A stretch of DNA of 64,000 bases from Lentisphaerota bacterium (GTDB taxonomy: Bacteria; Verrucomicrobiota; Kiritimatiellia; UBA8416; JAIOPI01). The notes below the pieces were generated by a model. That model ran no database searches, was not told the origin of the DNA, and saw only the letters and a list, made by a program, of their open reading frames with translations. Below, piece by piece: positions 8,186-17,962 of this stretch (position 1 is its first letter; each line of letters begins with the position of its first letter). The stretch lies in NCBI GenBank assembly GCA_021413965.1, contig JAIOPI010000022.1, forward strand, positions 124,001 to 188,000, given 5' to 3'. Made by a program: the position numbers and the translations under genes.

Positions 8186-10371
8186 GGTCCCTCACCTCGT
8201 GGTGCGCTCACGGCGGCCGGCCGCTCGGGCGGCTCCTCCGGTGCGTGCAGGCGCGAGGCCATGGCGTACACGATCAAGGCCAGCAACACGAGTCCGATGC
8301 CGAAGAACGTGTATCCAAACGTCCGGTGGATATTGCGCCACTTCATCCACTCATCACGGACGCGGTGTTCATCCAGCCGCCCCTCGGAGACCAGGCGATC
8401 GTACCAGCGTTCGCGCTCATGCAGCATTTCCGTCTTCGAGATGCGGCCGGAGAAGATCACCGTATCCATGGGGAACTTCTCGAGCCGGAAGTGTGTATTG
8501 AAGAAGTGGAAAGTGAAGATGAAGCCGGCCGCGAGCAGCGCTTCGTCCGAGTGAATGATCAGGGCGATGTTAATGACCCACCCCGGCATGAACCGCGTGA
8601 AAAACTCCGGGAACCACATGATCAGGCCGGAGAGACCGATGGCAAAGACGCCCCAGAACACGGCGAGGTAGTCAAACTTCTCCCAGTAGGTCCAGCGATC
8701 GAACTGAGGCCTCGGCCCCTTGCCGAAGAACCACTTCTGGTGCGCAATGAAATCGCGCCAGTCCTTCGCGGTCGGGATCATGGAGTCCGGCCCCACCAAC
8801 GCGCCCAAGGCCAACTTCAGCGACCAGCGTCCCGTGTCCGGGCTGCGATACCGGCCGCGATGGAGCCAGGCGCCCTTCAGCAGCTTGGTGACATGCAGCG
8901 CAAAGCACAGGAACAGAATGAAGCCGGCAAAGTGGTGAAGCGACCGCGCCACGGCCGCGCCGCCCAGCAGGTTGAAAATAAACCGCGCCCACTGCGCTTC
9001 ATAGAATTTCAGGGGCATGCCCGTCATCACCAGCAGCAGAAAACTGGTGACGAGCATGAAGTGCAGCATGCGTTCGAACGGCAGGAACCGCGTAAACCAC
9101 TCGTCGCCCGTCTGGGCGCGGACCTTGATCTCGCGAAATGCCTTCGAATCGTGGCGGTAGAGATAGCCCGAGCGGAACACCCAGAAGGCCGTGTGAATCC
9201 CGAACACGCCGAAGGTGCCCACGAGGAGGGCCGTCATGAACACGAACGTCCAGTGAAGCGCCGGATAGTGGATCTTATCCAGGTGGTTGGCGTGCGGGAT
9301 ATACGTCACGAACTTGTCATTGGCCTTCGGATGGCATTGCCGGCAGGTGTTGACGATGTTGTTGGTCGACAGCCGTGAGGCCGGGTCCGAAGGCGGAAGG
9401 ACGTCGTGGTGGCCATGGCAGTCGTAGCAGGCGGCGACATCGGACGCCACGTTGGGCTTGCCCAGCGCCATCGCCTTGCCGTGATAAGTTTCGTGATAGT
9501 ACTTGAGCCGATCCTCATGGCACCGGCCGCAGCGCTGGTCGCTGACCTGCTTGAAGTGAACGTCCGTCGGGGACTCGATCTCGTGCGCCGTGTGGCAATC
9601 GATGCACACGGGGCCCGCCTGCCCGCCCTTGGCCAGCAGCTGGCCATGCACGCTCGCATTGTAGATCTTCTCCACCGTGACATGGCACTTGCCGCAGGTC
9701 TTGGCGACATTGCTGTGGTGAATGGGTGAACTGCGATCCACCGTGCGACGGATATTGTGAACGCCGTGGCAGTCATTGCAGCTGGGGGCGACGATCAATC
9801 CCAGCTTAAGCAGGGCGCGCCCGTGAATGCTCTCGCCGTATTGAGCCGCCGCCTCCGGATATTTCATCCGGTACTCCTGCGTCAGCGCCTTGCTGCTGTG
9901 GCACTTCGCGCAGGTCTGGGGCAGGTTGAGCTTGAAGACCGGGGACGCCGGATCCTTGGCGGCCAAGATCCCATGGGTGCCGTGGCAGTCCGTGCAGCCG
10001 GCTGCCCCCGAACTGCCCATCGCATTGCTCATGCCATGGATGCTGGAGGCGTATTCCGCGCCCTCGTCAGCGTGACACGTTGCGCAGGCCACGGCGGCCA
10101 TTTTCTCCGGGTGGGGCAGTTCCGTAATCGCCGCGTGGCAATCCACGCACGCCAGTTCGGCATGCACGGAGCCCGCCAGGACCGCCGCGTCCACCCGCGG
10201 CGCATCCTCCGCATCCGCGTGGCAGGCGAAGCACGTGTCGTTCGCCACGTCATCGCCGGCAGCATATAAATTGAGCGTCCCGGCGTTCACGGCCACGCTG
10301 GCGCACACGCCCAGCCAAGCCGCCCGCCCGAACCGACTCCCGACATCCCGCACACCCGGAACTGTGAACAT
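8182..10371 (-). CDS. Second undecahaem cytochrome c-cytochrome b fusion
   Basis: The 729-residue protein is a paralogue of its downstream neighbour and first in the operon. After a signal peptide (cleavage probably near LYAA) it has eleven CXXCH motifs: CFACH, CVDCH, CATCH, CTDCH, CAKCH, CNDCH, CGKCH, CIDCH, CGRCH, CYDCH, CRQCH. The C-terminal half holds a formate-dehydrogenase-gamma / b561-like membrane domain with helices containing FERMLHFML, RSLHHFAGFILFL, LHVTKLL, IIHSDEALLAAG and FIFTFHFFNTHF. A further helix lies near the C-terminus (FFGIGLVLLALIVYAMA). With the next gene it makes a 22-haem-c pair. An 18-bp perfect palindrome lies 18 bases upstream of its ATG. The family is CbcL-like by architecture; the physiological electron donor or acceptor is not shown. 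Confidence 0.85.
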   Translation of the reverse strand: MFTVPGVRDVGSRFGRAAWLGVCASVAVNAGTLNLYAAGDDVANDTCFACHADAEDAPRVDAAVLAGSVHAELACVDCHAAITELPHPEKMAAVACATCHADEGAEYASSIHGMSNAMGSSGAAGCTDCHGTHGILAAKDPASPVFKLNLPQTCAKCHSSKALTQEYRMKYPEAAAQYGESIHGRALLKLGLIVAPSCNDCHGVHNIRRTVDRSSPIHHSNVAKTCGKCHVTVEKIYNASVHGQLLAKGGQAGPVCIDCHTAHEIESPTDVHFKQVSDQRCGRCHEDRLKYYHETYHGKAMALGKPNVASDVAACYDCHGHHDVLPPSDPASRLSTNNIVNTCRQCHPKANDKFVTYIPHANHLDKIHYPALHWTFVFMTALLVGTFGVFGIHTAFWVFRSGYLYRHDSKAFREIKVRAQTGDEWFTRFLPFERMLHFMLVTSFLLLVMTGMPLKFYEAQWARFIFNLLGGAAVARSLHHFAGFILFLCFALHVTKLLKGAWLHRGRYRSPDTGRWSLKLALGALVGPDSMIPTAKDWRDFIAHQKWFFGKGPRPQFDRWTYWEKFDYLAVFWGVFAIGLSGLIMWFPEFFTRFMPGWVINIALIIHSDEALLAAGFIFTFHFFNTHFRLEKFPMDTVIFSGRISKTEMLHERERWYDRLVSEGRLDEHRVRDEWMKWRNIHRTFGYTFFGIGLVLLALIVYAMASRLHAPEEPPERPAAVSAPRGEGP

Positions 10372-10388
10372 ACAGGCGTGACCCTACC

Positions 10389-10406
10389 CAGCAACCGCGG
10401 TTGCTG
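10389..10406. promoter_or_regulatory. Perfect 18-bp palindrome upstream of the cytochrome operon
   Basis: CAGCAACCGCGGTTGCTG is a perfect 18-bp palindrome ending 18 bases from the start of the 729-residue cytochrome gene. It could be an operator for a dimeric regulator or a 5'-UTR hairpin. No T-tract follows on either strand, so it is not a canonical terminator. Confidence 0.4.
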
Positions 10407-10590
10407 CACGTTAATTTTCGGTAAATTTTTGACGATTACCCCGACGCGCAACGGTTCAGAAGCGGTGCGGCCTTCGCGGTGTTCGGGTGCCCTGCCCCGG
10501 CCGACTGCAGCGCGGCCGGCGATAAAGAAACTCGACGGGCGGGAGCCGCTGGCGTATACGCGCCTGTCAACCAAACGCACCAGGAGCACC

Positions 10591-11466
10591 ATGCGCATCG
10601 AGCACCCGTACAAGAACCTGACCGGCGGCAAGTGGATGAAGGGAAACCTCCATACTCACAGCACCCGCAGTGACGGCATTCACCCCTTGCAGGACGTCCT
10701 CCGTATGTATGCCAAGGGCGGATACGGCTTCCTGATGATGTCCGACCACGACGTCTTCACGAGCGAGGCGGACTACAAGGGCCTGAACGCACATGGCCTG
10801 GTCCTTCTGCCCGGCAACGAAATCTCCGCCCACGGCGTCCACATGCTGCACGTCTATGCCGACCGGCTCGTGCAACCGAACGAAGATCGCCAGTGGGTCA
10901 TTGACCAGGTCGCCCGCGGGCGCGGCTTCACAATCGTGAACCACCCCAACTGGTTTCGCGAGTTTGACCACTGTCCCTTTGAAAAGCTGGAACGCTGGCA
11001 GGGCTATGCCGGGCTCGAAATCTACAACGGCGTCATCGGCCGCCTGCACGGCAGTTCCTATGCGCTGGATTACTGGGATCGCCTCCTGTGGCGCGATCGC
11101 CGGGTCTGGGGCTATGCCAATGACGATTTCCACGCCGCCCCCCGCGGGGATTTCGCCCTGGGGTGGAACGTGGTCTACGCCAAACCGACCGCCCGCAGCG
11201 TCGCCGAGGCGTTGCGCAACGGCCGCTTCTACGCGTCGACAGGCGTCGACATCACCGGCATCGCCGTCAAGGGGCGGCGCATTTCCATCAAGACGCGAAA
11301 TGCCGACCGCATCGTCGCCCTGCGTGATGTGGCCCAGCGCGTGGCGGTCGTCGACAAGAAGGAACTCGTCCTCGACGTTCCGGAAGACGCCAAGTACGTG
11401 CGCTTTGAGTGCTGGGGACGCGGCGAACAGTTCGCGTGGACCCAACCCTTCTGGCTGGCGAAGTGA
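10591..11466 (+). CDS. PHP-domain metallo-hydrolase-like protein
   Basis: The start is at ATG 10591, preceded by CAGGAG; upstream in-frame sequence is not protein-like. The 291-residue product shows the PHP (polymerase and histidinol phosphatase) metal-binding motifs in order: H21-T-H23 with D28, the MMSDHDVF segment (D52, H53, D54), E77 in LPGNEIS, H118 in IVNHPNW, and a late ANDDFHA Asp/His pair. PHP proteins hydrolyse phosphoesters with a trinuclear metal centre; free-standing members include YciV-like phosphoesterases. No signal peptide is visible. It is divergent from the cytochrome operon and followed after 58 bases by the giant secreted protein gene. The substrate is unknown. Confidence 0.8.
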   Translation: MRIEHPYKNLTGGKWMKGNLHTHSTRSDGIHPLQDVLRMYAKGGYGFLMMSDHDVFTSEADYKGLNAHGLVLLPGNEISAHGVHMLHVYADRLVQPNEDRQWVIDQVARGRGFTIVNHPNWFREFDHCPFEKLERWQGYAGLEIYNGVIGRLHGSSYALDYWDRLLWRDRRVWGYANDDFHAAPRGDFALGWNVVYAKPTARSVAEALRNGRFYASTGVDITGIAVKGRRISIKTRNADRIVALRDVAQRVAVVDKKELVLDVPEDAKYVRFECWGRGEQFAWTQPFWLAK

Positions 11467-11524
11467 CCCCTGTTCCCAACTGTTGTTGTAGCTACTAGCC
11501 GTCGGGTGGTATGATACTCGGGTT

Positions 11525-14500
11525 GTGTTCTCGATGGACCGCTGCCCGGGGGGAATGCTCGTGCGTCGCACGTGGGCCGTTACACTTTTCGTGTGGTGCG
11601 CGGTCGTCATGGCCATCCAGGCGCGTGCCACCGTTGACGCGTACGGCAATTTTCACACCCTCGGCCTGGTCCTGCGCCCCCCCGGCCCGCTGACGGCAGA
11701 CGCCGTCAGCGGCATCCGCCTGTACGAAGTGACGCCTGGAGGCAATCGCCGGCTGCTCGACCCGGTCCGCGTCTCCACATTCGACTACTTCGCCGTCTCC
11801 GTCTTCGATCTGCAACCGGCCACGACGTACAACTTCCGCGCCGAGTACTACAACCTTGCGCGCCAGCTTGCCGCGACGGAAACGTTTACCGGCACCACGC
11901 GGCCCGAGCCCGGTGGCACGCCCAACCCCGTCGCACAAATCCACGTGGCAGTCACGGGCAACGATGCCTACCCGGGCACCGTGCTGCAGCCCAAGCGCAC
12001 CATCGGCGCCGCCTTCGCGGCGGTCACGGTGCCCGGGACGCACGTGGTCATCCACACCGGAACTTACTACGAGGGAGATCTGACGCCGCCCAACGCGGGT
12101 ACGGCCTCGGCCCCCATCGTCGTCAGGGCCGCCACCAACGAGGTGGTGATCCTCGACGGCTCCGCGCAAAACATGCTCCAGACCGGCTGGACCGACCGGA
12201 GCGGAGGTTACTATTCGCGCAGTTTCTCAGGCGATACCTGGCTGGTCGCGTTTCGCAACCGCGTCACCGGCCAGACCTTTCGCTGCTACCCCGTCAGCAG
12301 CCTGTCTCAGGTGCTGAACAAGTACGTCGGCAGCACCGCCAACACCTTCGCAAAGTACAACATCACCGGCGCCTACTACTGTTCCGGCTCCGCGATGCGG
12401 CTCTACGCTCCAGCCTTCGTTCCCGGCGGCAATGTGGATATGTGCGTCAGCATCCGCGACAAGGCCATCGAGCACGGCCAGGACGACTACATCATCTATG
12501 ACGGGCTGACGTTCCGCTTCTTCCAGGGCATGGGCATTTACGTCAATGATTCAAACGACATCATCATCCGCAACTGCCGCTTCGAATACGTCAACGTCCC
12601 CATCGGCGTGAAGCGCAACAGCAACCGGCTCCTGGTCGAAGGCTGCACGTTCATCGATGACTGCACGCGCTGGGGCTTCCTACCCAAGGGCGGCGATGGC
12701 TACGGGTACTCGGGCTACATTGAAACCGGCGCCGTCAACGTCTACGGCCCCTACGACGGACGCGGCCTTGTTTTCCGCCGCAATACGATTGACGGCTTGT
12801 TCGACGGCTTGCACCTGTGCCCCTCTCCGATCGCGCCGGCCGTGGACACCAGCGAAACGGACTGCTACGAAAACACCATCGTCAAAGCGCTGGACGACTT
12901 GATGGAACTGGACGGCTTCTCGCTCAACGTCCGCGTGTTCCGCAACTACATGTCGAATTACCTGTCGGGCATCTCCATCGCCCAGGCCGTGTACGGGCCG
13001 ACCTACGTGCTGTACAACGATCTGCGCCGGCACGGCCAATCCACGGCCGTCTCAATCGATGGCTTTCAGGGCTTTCCCATCAAGAGCAATGGCGGCACGG
13101 ACTATGGGGACACGGGCCACGTGTTCTTCTTCCACAACTCGATCTGGACGGACGTCGCCGCAACCCCGGCGTTCCGCGTGCAGTATGCGAACTGGCAGAA
13201 ACTCACCATGGCCAACAACATCTGGTTGGGAACCGTGGACGGCTGGTTCAACTGGCAGACGACCTGTTCGCCAGTCACCATGGCCAAGGACATCATCTAC
13301 GCCCCGAGCGGGCATTTTTTGACGGTCAGTTATCACACCTATTACGACACGCCGGCCGACTGCATCGAAGCCGATCCCAGCTTTTACTTCCTGACCAATG
13401 CCATTGCCGCCAACCCCCGGTTCTCCGATCCCGCTAATGGCATCATGACCATCGCCAGCAACAGTCCCGCCGTCAACGCGGGCGTCATCATTCCGGGTGT
13501 CAACGATCTGAGCTTCACGGGCTCCGCGCCGGATATCGGGGCGCATGAACTTGGGGGCGGCGTGGCCGTGGCCTTCTCGGTCAGCAGCGCCACGGTTGCG
13601 GAGTCCGCCACGGGCACCGTGGTGCAGGTCAAGTTGAGCCAGGCCGTGGCGCAGACGGTGACGGTGAATTACCGCGTCACCGGCGGAAGCGCCGGGGACG
13701 GCGACGACTTCATCCTGAACCCCGGGCTGGTGAGCTTCCCGCCCGGGCAGACCTTGCGTACCTTCCCCATCCGCTTGCTGCCCGACGAGGAGCCGGAAGG
13801 CAGCGAAACCGCAGTCATCCAGCTTGCCACGCCTACCAATGCCGTCCTGGGCGCGCAGTCCCTGTTCACGCTTCAAATTGTCGATGACGATGTGCCGCCG
13901 CCGGTGGTCGCCTTCAGCCAGGCCGCGTCCAGTGCACAGGAGTCGCCCGGCACGCTCAGCATCCCCGTCACGCTCAGCCAGGCCTACGGACTGGCCGTGA
14001 CCGTGCATGTCGAGGCGGTCAGCGGCACGGCGTCCAATGGTGTGGACTATGACCTGCCCCCCGGCGACCTGACGTTCGCCCCCGGCCAGACCGAGCTGCT
14101 GGTGGTGATCAGCCTGATCGACGACAGCGAAACGGAACTGGATGAGACGATCGGGCTGCAGCTGAGCCTTCCGCTGAATGCCACGCTTGGCACCAACAGC
14201 GCGCATACCGTCACCCTGGTCGACAACGACCAGGTTCGCGTGACCTTCGATCAAGCCTCGGCCTCGATCGCCGAGAGCGGGGGGTCGCTGCCAGTCGGCA
14301 TCTCTCTGTCGGCGGCGGCCCCCTTCCCTGTTGCCGTCGATGTCGGAGTCGATGGCGGCAATGCCGTCAATGACACCGACTATGTATTCCAAGCGGGTGC
14401 CTGCCTGTTCCCTCCCGGCCAGACACATACCAATCTGTCGATCCTCATCACCGACGACGCGCAGACCGAGGGAAACGAGACCTTTCAGCTGCGCCTGTCC

Positions 14501-17500
14501 AATGCCGTGCATGCCGTGATCAGCCCGCTTGCCGTCTTCGCCGGCACCATCCGCGACGATGACGCCGCCGTGGCTTATGTCGACCACGATGCCGTGGGCG
14601 CGAACACCGGCACGTCCTGGGCCAATGCCTTCACGGATCTGGCCGATGCCATGGACACCGTCCTGCCCCTGACCCAGCTCTGGGTGGCGGAAGGCACATA
14701 CACGCCGGGCAACACGCCAGATGCGGCCTTTGTCCTGCGCGAAAACATCGCCCTGCACGGAGGGTTCTCCGGAATCGAATCCCAGCTTGTCCAGCGGGCC
14801 ATCGGCGCCCATCCGACGATTTTGAGCGGCGATCTGGCGCAGAACGACACCGCCAACTGGGGCAGTCGAGCGGACAATGCACGGCATGTTCTGATTGGAG
14901 AAACCAACAATTTGACGCTCAGCGGGCTGATCATCCGCGGCGGCAACGCGTCCACGGGGTCGGTTTTCCTTGCTGAGAACCAGGGCGGCGGCCTGTGGGC
15001 CAACCTGGTGACCGGCTTAACCATGTCTCACTGCGTCTTCACCGACAACGCCGCGGCGGCCGGGGGCGGGATGTACCTGAGACGTTGCGCGGGTGTCGTG
15101 ATTGAGGATTGCGATTTCAGCGGCAACATGGCCACGGAGGTCGGCGCCGATCGTGGTTCAGGCGCCATCGGCGGTGAGGCTTTTGTCGTCGGCCAAGATG
15201 CGCGCATCAGCCGCTGCCGGTTTACGGGCAATACCGCCCCGGGCGGCCGCGGTGGCGCCTTCTATGCCACGACCACCGGCTGGGAAGTCAATTTCATCAA
15301 CTGCCTCTTCGCCGGCAATACGGCTGGGGATGTCGGCGGCGGCGTCTTCCTGCGCGTCTACGATTCGCAACTCATAAACTGCACGTTCAGCGGCAACACG
15401 CCGTCCGCCGTCTATGTGCGCGATGCCTCACCGGTCGCCGTCAACAGCATCCTGTGGGGCGATGCGGACGAAGTGGCCATCTACAGCGGCAACTTTTCCG
15501 CCACGTACACGGACATCGACGACGCGGCGCTGGCCAGCAGCAGCCAGAACCTGCGCGCCGACCCGCTATGGCGCGGCGCGCCAAGCGGCACACTGGCGGC
15601 ACCGGCCACCTATAATCCTCGCACCGGGCTTACCACCCTGACCATCGCGGGCGGGGGCTGGCTGCCGAACGAGCACGCCGGACGCACGGTGAATCCCAGC
15701 ACGCTGCAGCAGCGCCAGTTCCTCGTGCACGCCAACACCACCAACGCCCTGACGGTCTGGGGCGATGCGTCAGCCCTCGGGACCAACGGCGCGCATTTCA
15801 GCCTGCACGACTATCGCCTCTCGGATGCCAGCCCCTGCCTGGACGCGGCCAACGCCGCCAGCGCCCCCCCCGGCGACATCGAAGGCAGCGCGCGTCCGCA
15901 AGGCCTGGGTGTGGACATGGGCGCCTACGAACTGGGTTCCTTCCGGTCTGATTTCTCCGCCAGCCCACGATCAGGCTTCGGGCCGCTCGCCACCACCTTC
16001 ACGGCTGTCACCTATGGCGGGAGCAGCACCGGGCTGCACTACTGGTGGGACTTCGATAGCGACGGATCGACCGACCTCGCCGGGACCAACCTGAACGTCG
16101 TGACCAACACGTACCTGCTGCCCGGTTCGTATGCCGTGACGCTCGCCGTCAGCAATGCGCTGGGCGAGGTGTCGACCATCACGCGTGACGCTTACGTCCA
16201 ACTCAGTCCCCCGGTCATCTACGTCTCGCTGCAGGGCGCGCACCAGTGGCCTTATGCGTCGTGGTCCACGGCGGCCACGAACATTGCAGACGCGCTTTCC
16301 GTGGCCGTCGATGGCGCCCTGGTCCTCGTCTCCAACGGCGTTTATGCGCTCGAGAACCAGCTGATTTTGAACCGCGCCATCACCCTGAAGGGAGCCTTCG
16401 GTCCGAACGAAACCGTGCTGTCAGGACGGCACGCCGTGCGATGCCTGTACCTTGCCAACGCCGGCGCCGTGGTGGACGGGCTCACCCTCAGTGAAGGCTG
16501 GGGCGACCGTGGGGGCGGCGCCTACCTGGACGGCGGCGGCCTGCTGACCAACTGCGTCGTGCGGCATAACGAAGTCTCCAACGAGGGCGGCGGCGTCTAT
16601 GTCTTCCAGGCCGGTACGGTGCGCGACTCCACGGTGGCGTCGAACAACTGCGTCTTCACGGGCGGGGGACTTTACCTGTACCAGGGAGGGCTGGCTGAGC
16701 ACGTCAGCATCGAGGGGAACACGGCCAACTTCGGCGGAGGCATCTCCATTTACCTCGACGGCGAGGTCACGTCCTGCACCATCGCCGGCAACGTCAGCGT
16801 CAGTCCCGATGCAAACAGGGAATCCGCCGATGGCGGCGGAATCTACGCCATCGGCGGCGGGCGCGTCCGCGACAGCCTGATCCTCGGCAATCGATCCGGC
16901 GATGATGGCGGCGGCGCCTACGCCACGGCCACGAGCCGCTTCGAGCGCTGCGTCTTCGCCTTCAACATCGCCGGAGACGATGCGGGCGGATTCCAGGGCG
17001 GCGAAACCGGCGGCACGCCGGGCGGCACGCTGCACGAATGCCTGCTCACGTCCAACCAGGCGAGCGACAAGGGCGGTGGCATGTACCTGTGGAGCGCCGC
17101 CCTCGCCGTCAACTGCGTGGTGATCTCGAACACGGCCAACCTGGGTGCCGGCGTGTACTCACGCGACGGCGGCTCGCTCCAGAATTGCACCGTCAGCCTG
17201 AATAGCGCCGGCAACAACGGCGGGGGCCTGATGTCGAACAATGGCGGGCTCACGCGCAACACGATCGTGAATCTGAACTACTCGCCCTTGGAACTCGACG
17301 TGGCCGCCATTGGAAGCCCTCACCTGTATGACTATGTCTGTTCCAGTGGCCCATTGCCCGGCAACGGCAACACCACCAACGATCCCGCTTTCGCAGACGT
17401 CACATCCGGCAATCTCCGCCTGACCGCCGGCTCCTCCTGCATCGATACGGGGAGCGACGAACATGCACCGGCCATCGACTTCGACGGCACGCCACGCCCA

Positions 17501-17962
17501 AAAAACGGCGACCTGAACGGGTCCGCCCAGTTCGATATCGGTGCGTTTGAGTTCATCCAGCCCGAGACCGACCAGGATGGCGACGGACTTCCCGATGTCT
17601 GGGAAATCGCCCACGGCCTCGACCCGTCGCGTTCAACCAGCAGTGACGGGGCCGACGGCGATCCTGACGGCGATGGGGCCAGCAACCTGGCGGAGTATAC
17701 GGCAGATACCGATCCCACGAACGTGCTGTCGGTGCTGGAACTCACGGGGATCACGCCAGCGACCAACAACGTCCAGATCTGGTGGAAAGGCGGCACGGGC
17801 TCCGTTCAGTCTGTGGAATGGGCCACGTCGCTGTCGGCCGATACCGGCAGTTGGCAGGTCCTGTATACGCACGCGCCACCCACGCCAGCCTCCAACTCGC
17901 TGGTGCACCCCGGGGGAACAAACCGCGCGGCGTTCTACCGGATCAAGGCCGTTCGTCCATAA
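11525..17962 (+). CDS. Giant secreted multidomain beta-helix / Calx-beta / PKD protein
   Basis: The 2145-residue protein begins at GTG 11525; in-frame ATGs at 11534 and 11555 are alternatives, and all retain the signal peptide (RRTWAVTLFVWCAVVMAIQARA). Order of domains: a parallel beta-helix (about 140-675); three tandem Calx-beta domains (about 680-789, 795-903 and 904-1014); a second beta-helix with GGG-rich polymorphic-membrane-protein-like coils (1015-1470); a PKD domain (about 1473-1560, WDFDSDG); a third GGG-rich helix (1565-1990); and a C-terminal thrombospondin-3-like calcium region (DQDGDGLPDVWE, DPDGDGASNLAEY) with a small beta domain. Calx-beta and DxDxDG loops bind Ca2+, so extracellular or surface placement is likely. 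No enzymatic motif was recognised. Its 3' end overlaps the convergent kinase gene by 20 bases. Confidence 0.88.
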   Translation: MFSMDRCPGGMLVRRTWAVTLFVWCAVVMAIQARATVDAYGNFHTLGLVLRPPGPLTADAVSGIRLYEVTPGGNRRLLDPVRVSTFDYFAVSVFDLQPATTYNFRAEYYNLARQLAATETFTGTTRPEPGGTPNPVAQIHVAVTGNDAYPGTVLQPKRTIGAAFAAVTVPGTHVVIHTGTYYEGDLTPPNAGTASAPIVVRAATNEVVILDGSAQNMLQTGWTDRSGGYYSRSFSGDTWLVAFRNRVTGQTFRCYPVSSLSQVLNKYVGSTANTFAKYNITGAYYCSGSAMRLYAPAFVPGGNVDMCVSIRDKAIEHGQDDYIIYDGLTFRFFQGMGIYVNDSNDIIIRNCRFEYVNVPIGVKRNSNRLLVEGCTFIDDCTRWGFLPKGGDGYGYSGYIETGAVNVYGPYDGRGLVFRRNTIDGLFDGLHLCPSPIAPAVDTSETDCYENTIVKALDDLMELDGFSLNVRVFRNYMSNYLSGISIAQAVYGPTYVLYNDLRRHGQSTAVSIDGFQGFPIKSNGGTDYGDTGHVFFFHNSIWTDVAATPAFRVQYANWQKLTMANNIWLGTVDGWFNWQTTCSPVTMAKDIIYAPSGHFLTVSYHTYYDTPADCIEADPSFYFLTNAIAANPRFSDPANGIMTIASNSPAVNAGVIIPGVNDLSFTGSAPDIGAHELGGGVAVAFSVSSATVAESATGTVVQVKLSQAVAQTVTVNYRVTGGSAGDGDDFILNPGLVSFPPGQTLRTFPIRLLPDEEPEGSETAVIQLATPTNAVLGAQSLFTLQIVDDDVPPPVVAFSQAASSAQESPGTLSIPVTLSQAYGLAVTVHVEAVSGTASNGVDYDLPPGDLTFAPGQTELLVVISLIDDSETELDETIGLQLSLPLNATLGTNSAHTVTLVDNDQVRVTFDQASASIAESGGSLPVGISLSAAAPFPVAVDVGVDGGNAVNDTDYVFQAGACLFPPGQTHTNLSILITDDAQTEGNETFQLRLSNAVHAVISPLAVFAGTIRDDDAAVAYVDHDAVGANTGTSWANAFTDLADAMDTVLPLTQLWVAEGTYTPGNTPDAAFVLRENIALHGGFSGIESQLVQRAIGAHPTILSGDLAQNDTANWGSRADNARHVLIGETNNLTLSGLIIRGGNASTGSVFLAENQGGGLWANLVTGLTMSHCVFTDNAAAAGGGMYLRRCAGVVIEDCDFSGNMATEVGADRGSGAIGGEAFVVGQDARISRCRFTGNTAPGGRGGAFYATTTGWEVNFINCLFAGNTAGDVGGGVFLRVYDSQLINCTFSGNTPSAVYVRDASPVAVNSILWGDADEVAIYSGNFSATYTDIDDAALASSSQNLRADPLWRGAPSGTLAAPATYNPRTGLTTLTIAGGGWLPNEHAGRTVNPSTLQQRQFLVHANTTNALTVWGDASALGTNGAHFSLHDYRLSDASPCLDAANAASAPPGDIEGSARPQGLGVDMGAYELGSFRSDFSASPRSGFGPLATTFTAVTYGGSSTGLHYWWDFDSDGSTDLAGTNLNVVTNTYLLPGSYAVTLAVSNALGEVSTITRDAYVQLSPPVIYVSLQGAHQWPYASWSTAATNIADALSVAVDGALVLVSNGVYALENQLILNRAITLKGAFGPNETVLSGRHAVRCLYLANAGAVVDGLTLSEGWGDRGGGAYLDGGGLLTNCVVRHNEVSNEGGGVYVFQAGTVRDSTVASNNCVFTGGGLYLYQGGLAEHVSIEGNTANFGGGISIYLDGEVTSCTIAGNVSVSPDANRESADGGGIYAIGGGRVRDSLILGNRSGDDGGGAYATATSRFERCVFAFNIAGDDAGGFQGGETGGTPGGTLHECLLTSNQASDKGGGMYLWSAALAVNCVVISNTANLGAGVYSRDGGSLQNCTVSLNSAGNNGGGLMSNNGGLTRNTIVNLNYSPLELDVAAIGSPHLYDYVCSSGPLPGNGNTTNDPAFADVTSGNLRLTAGSSCIDTGSDEHAPAIDFDGTPRPKNGDLNGSAQFDIGAFEFIQPETDQDGDGLPDVWEIAHGLDPSRSTSSDGADGDPDGDGASNLAEYTADTDPTNVLSVLELTGITPATNNVQIWWKGGTGSVQSVEWATSLSADTGSWQVLYTHAPPTPASNSLVHPGGTNRAAFYRIKAVRP

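Noticed and set aside
13052-14887. A 611-codon open frame on the minus strand opposite the giant secreted protein gene
   Set aside because: It is a mirror frame produced by GC-rich codon use. The translation is biased to Gly/Arg/Asp/Val with no domain pattern, while the plus frame has clear Calx-beta domains.
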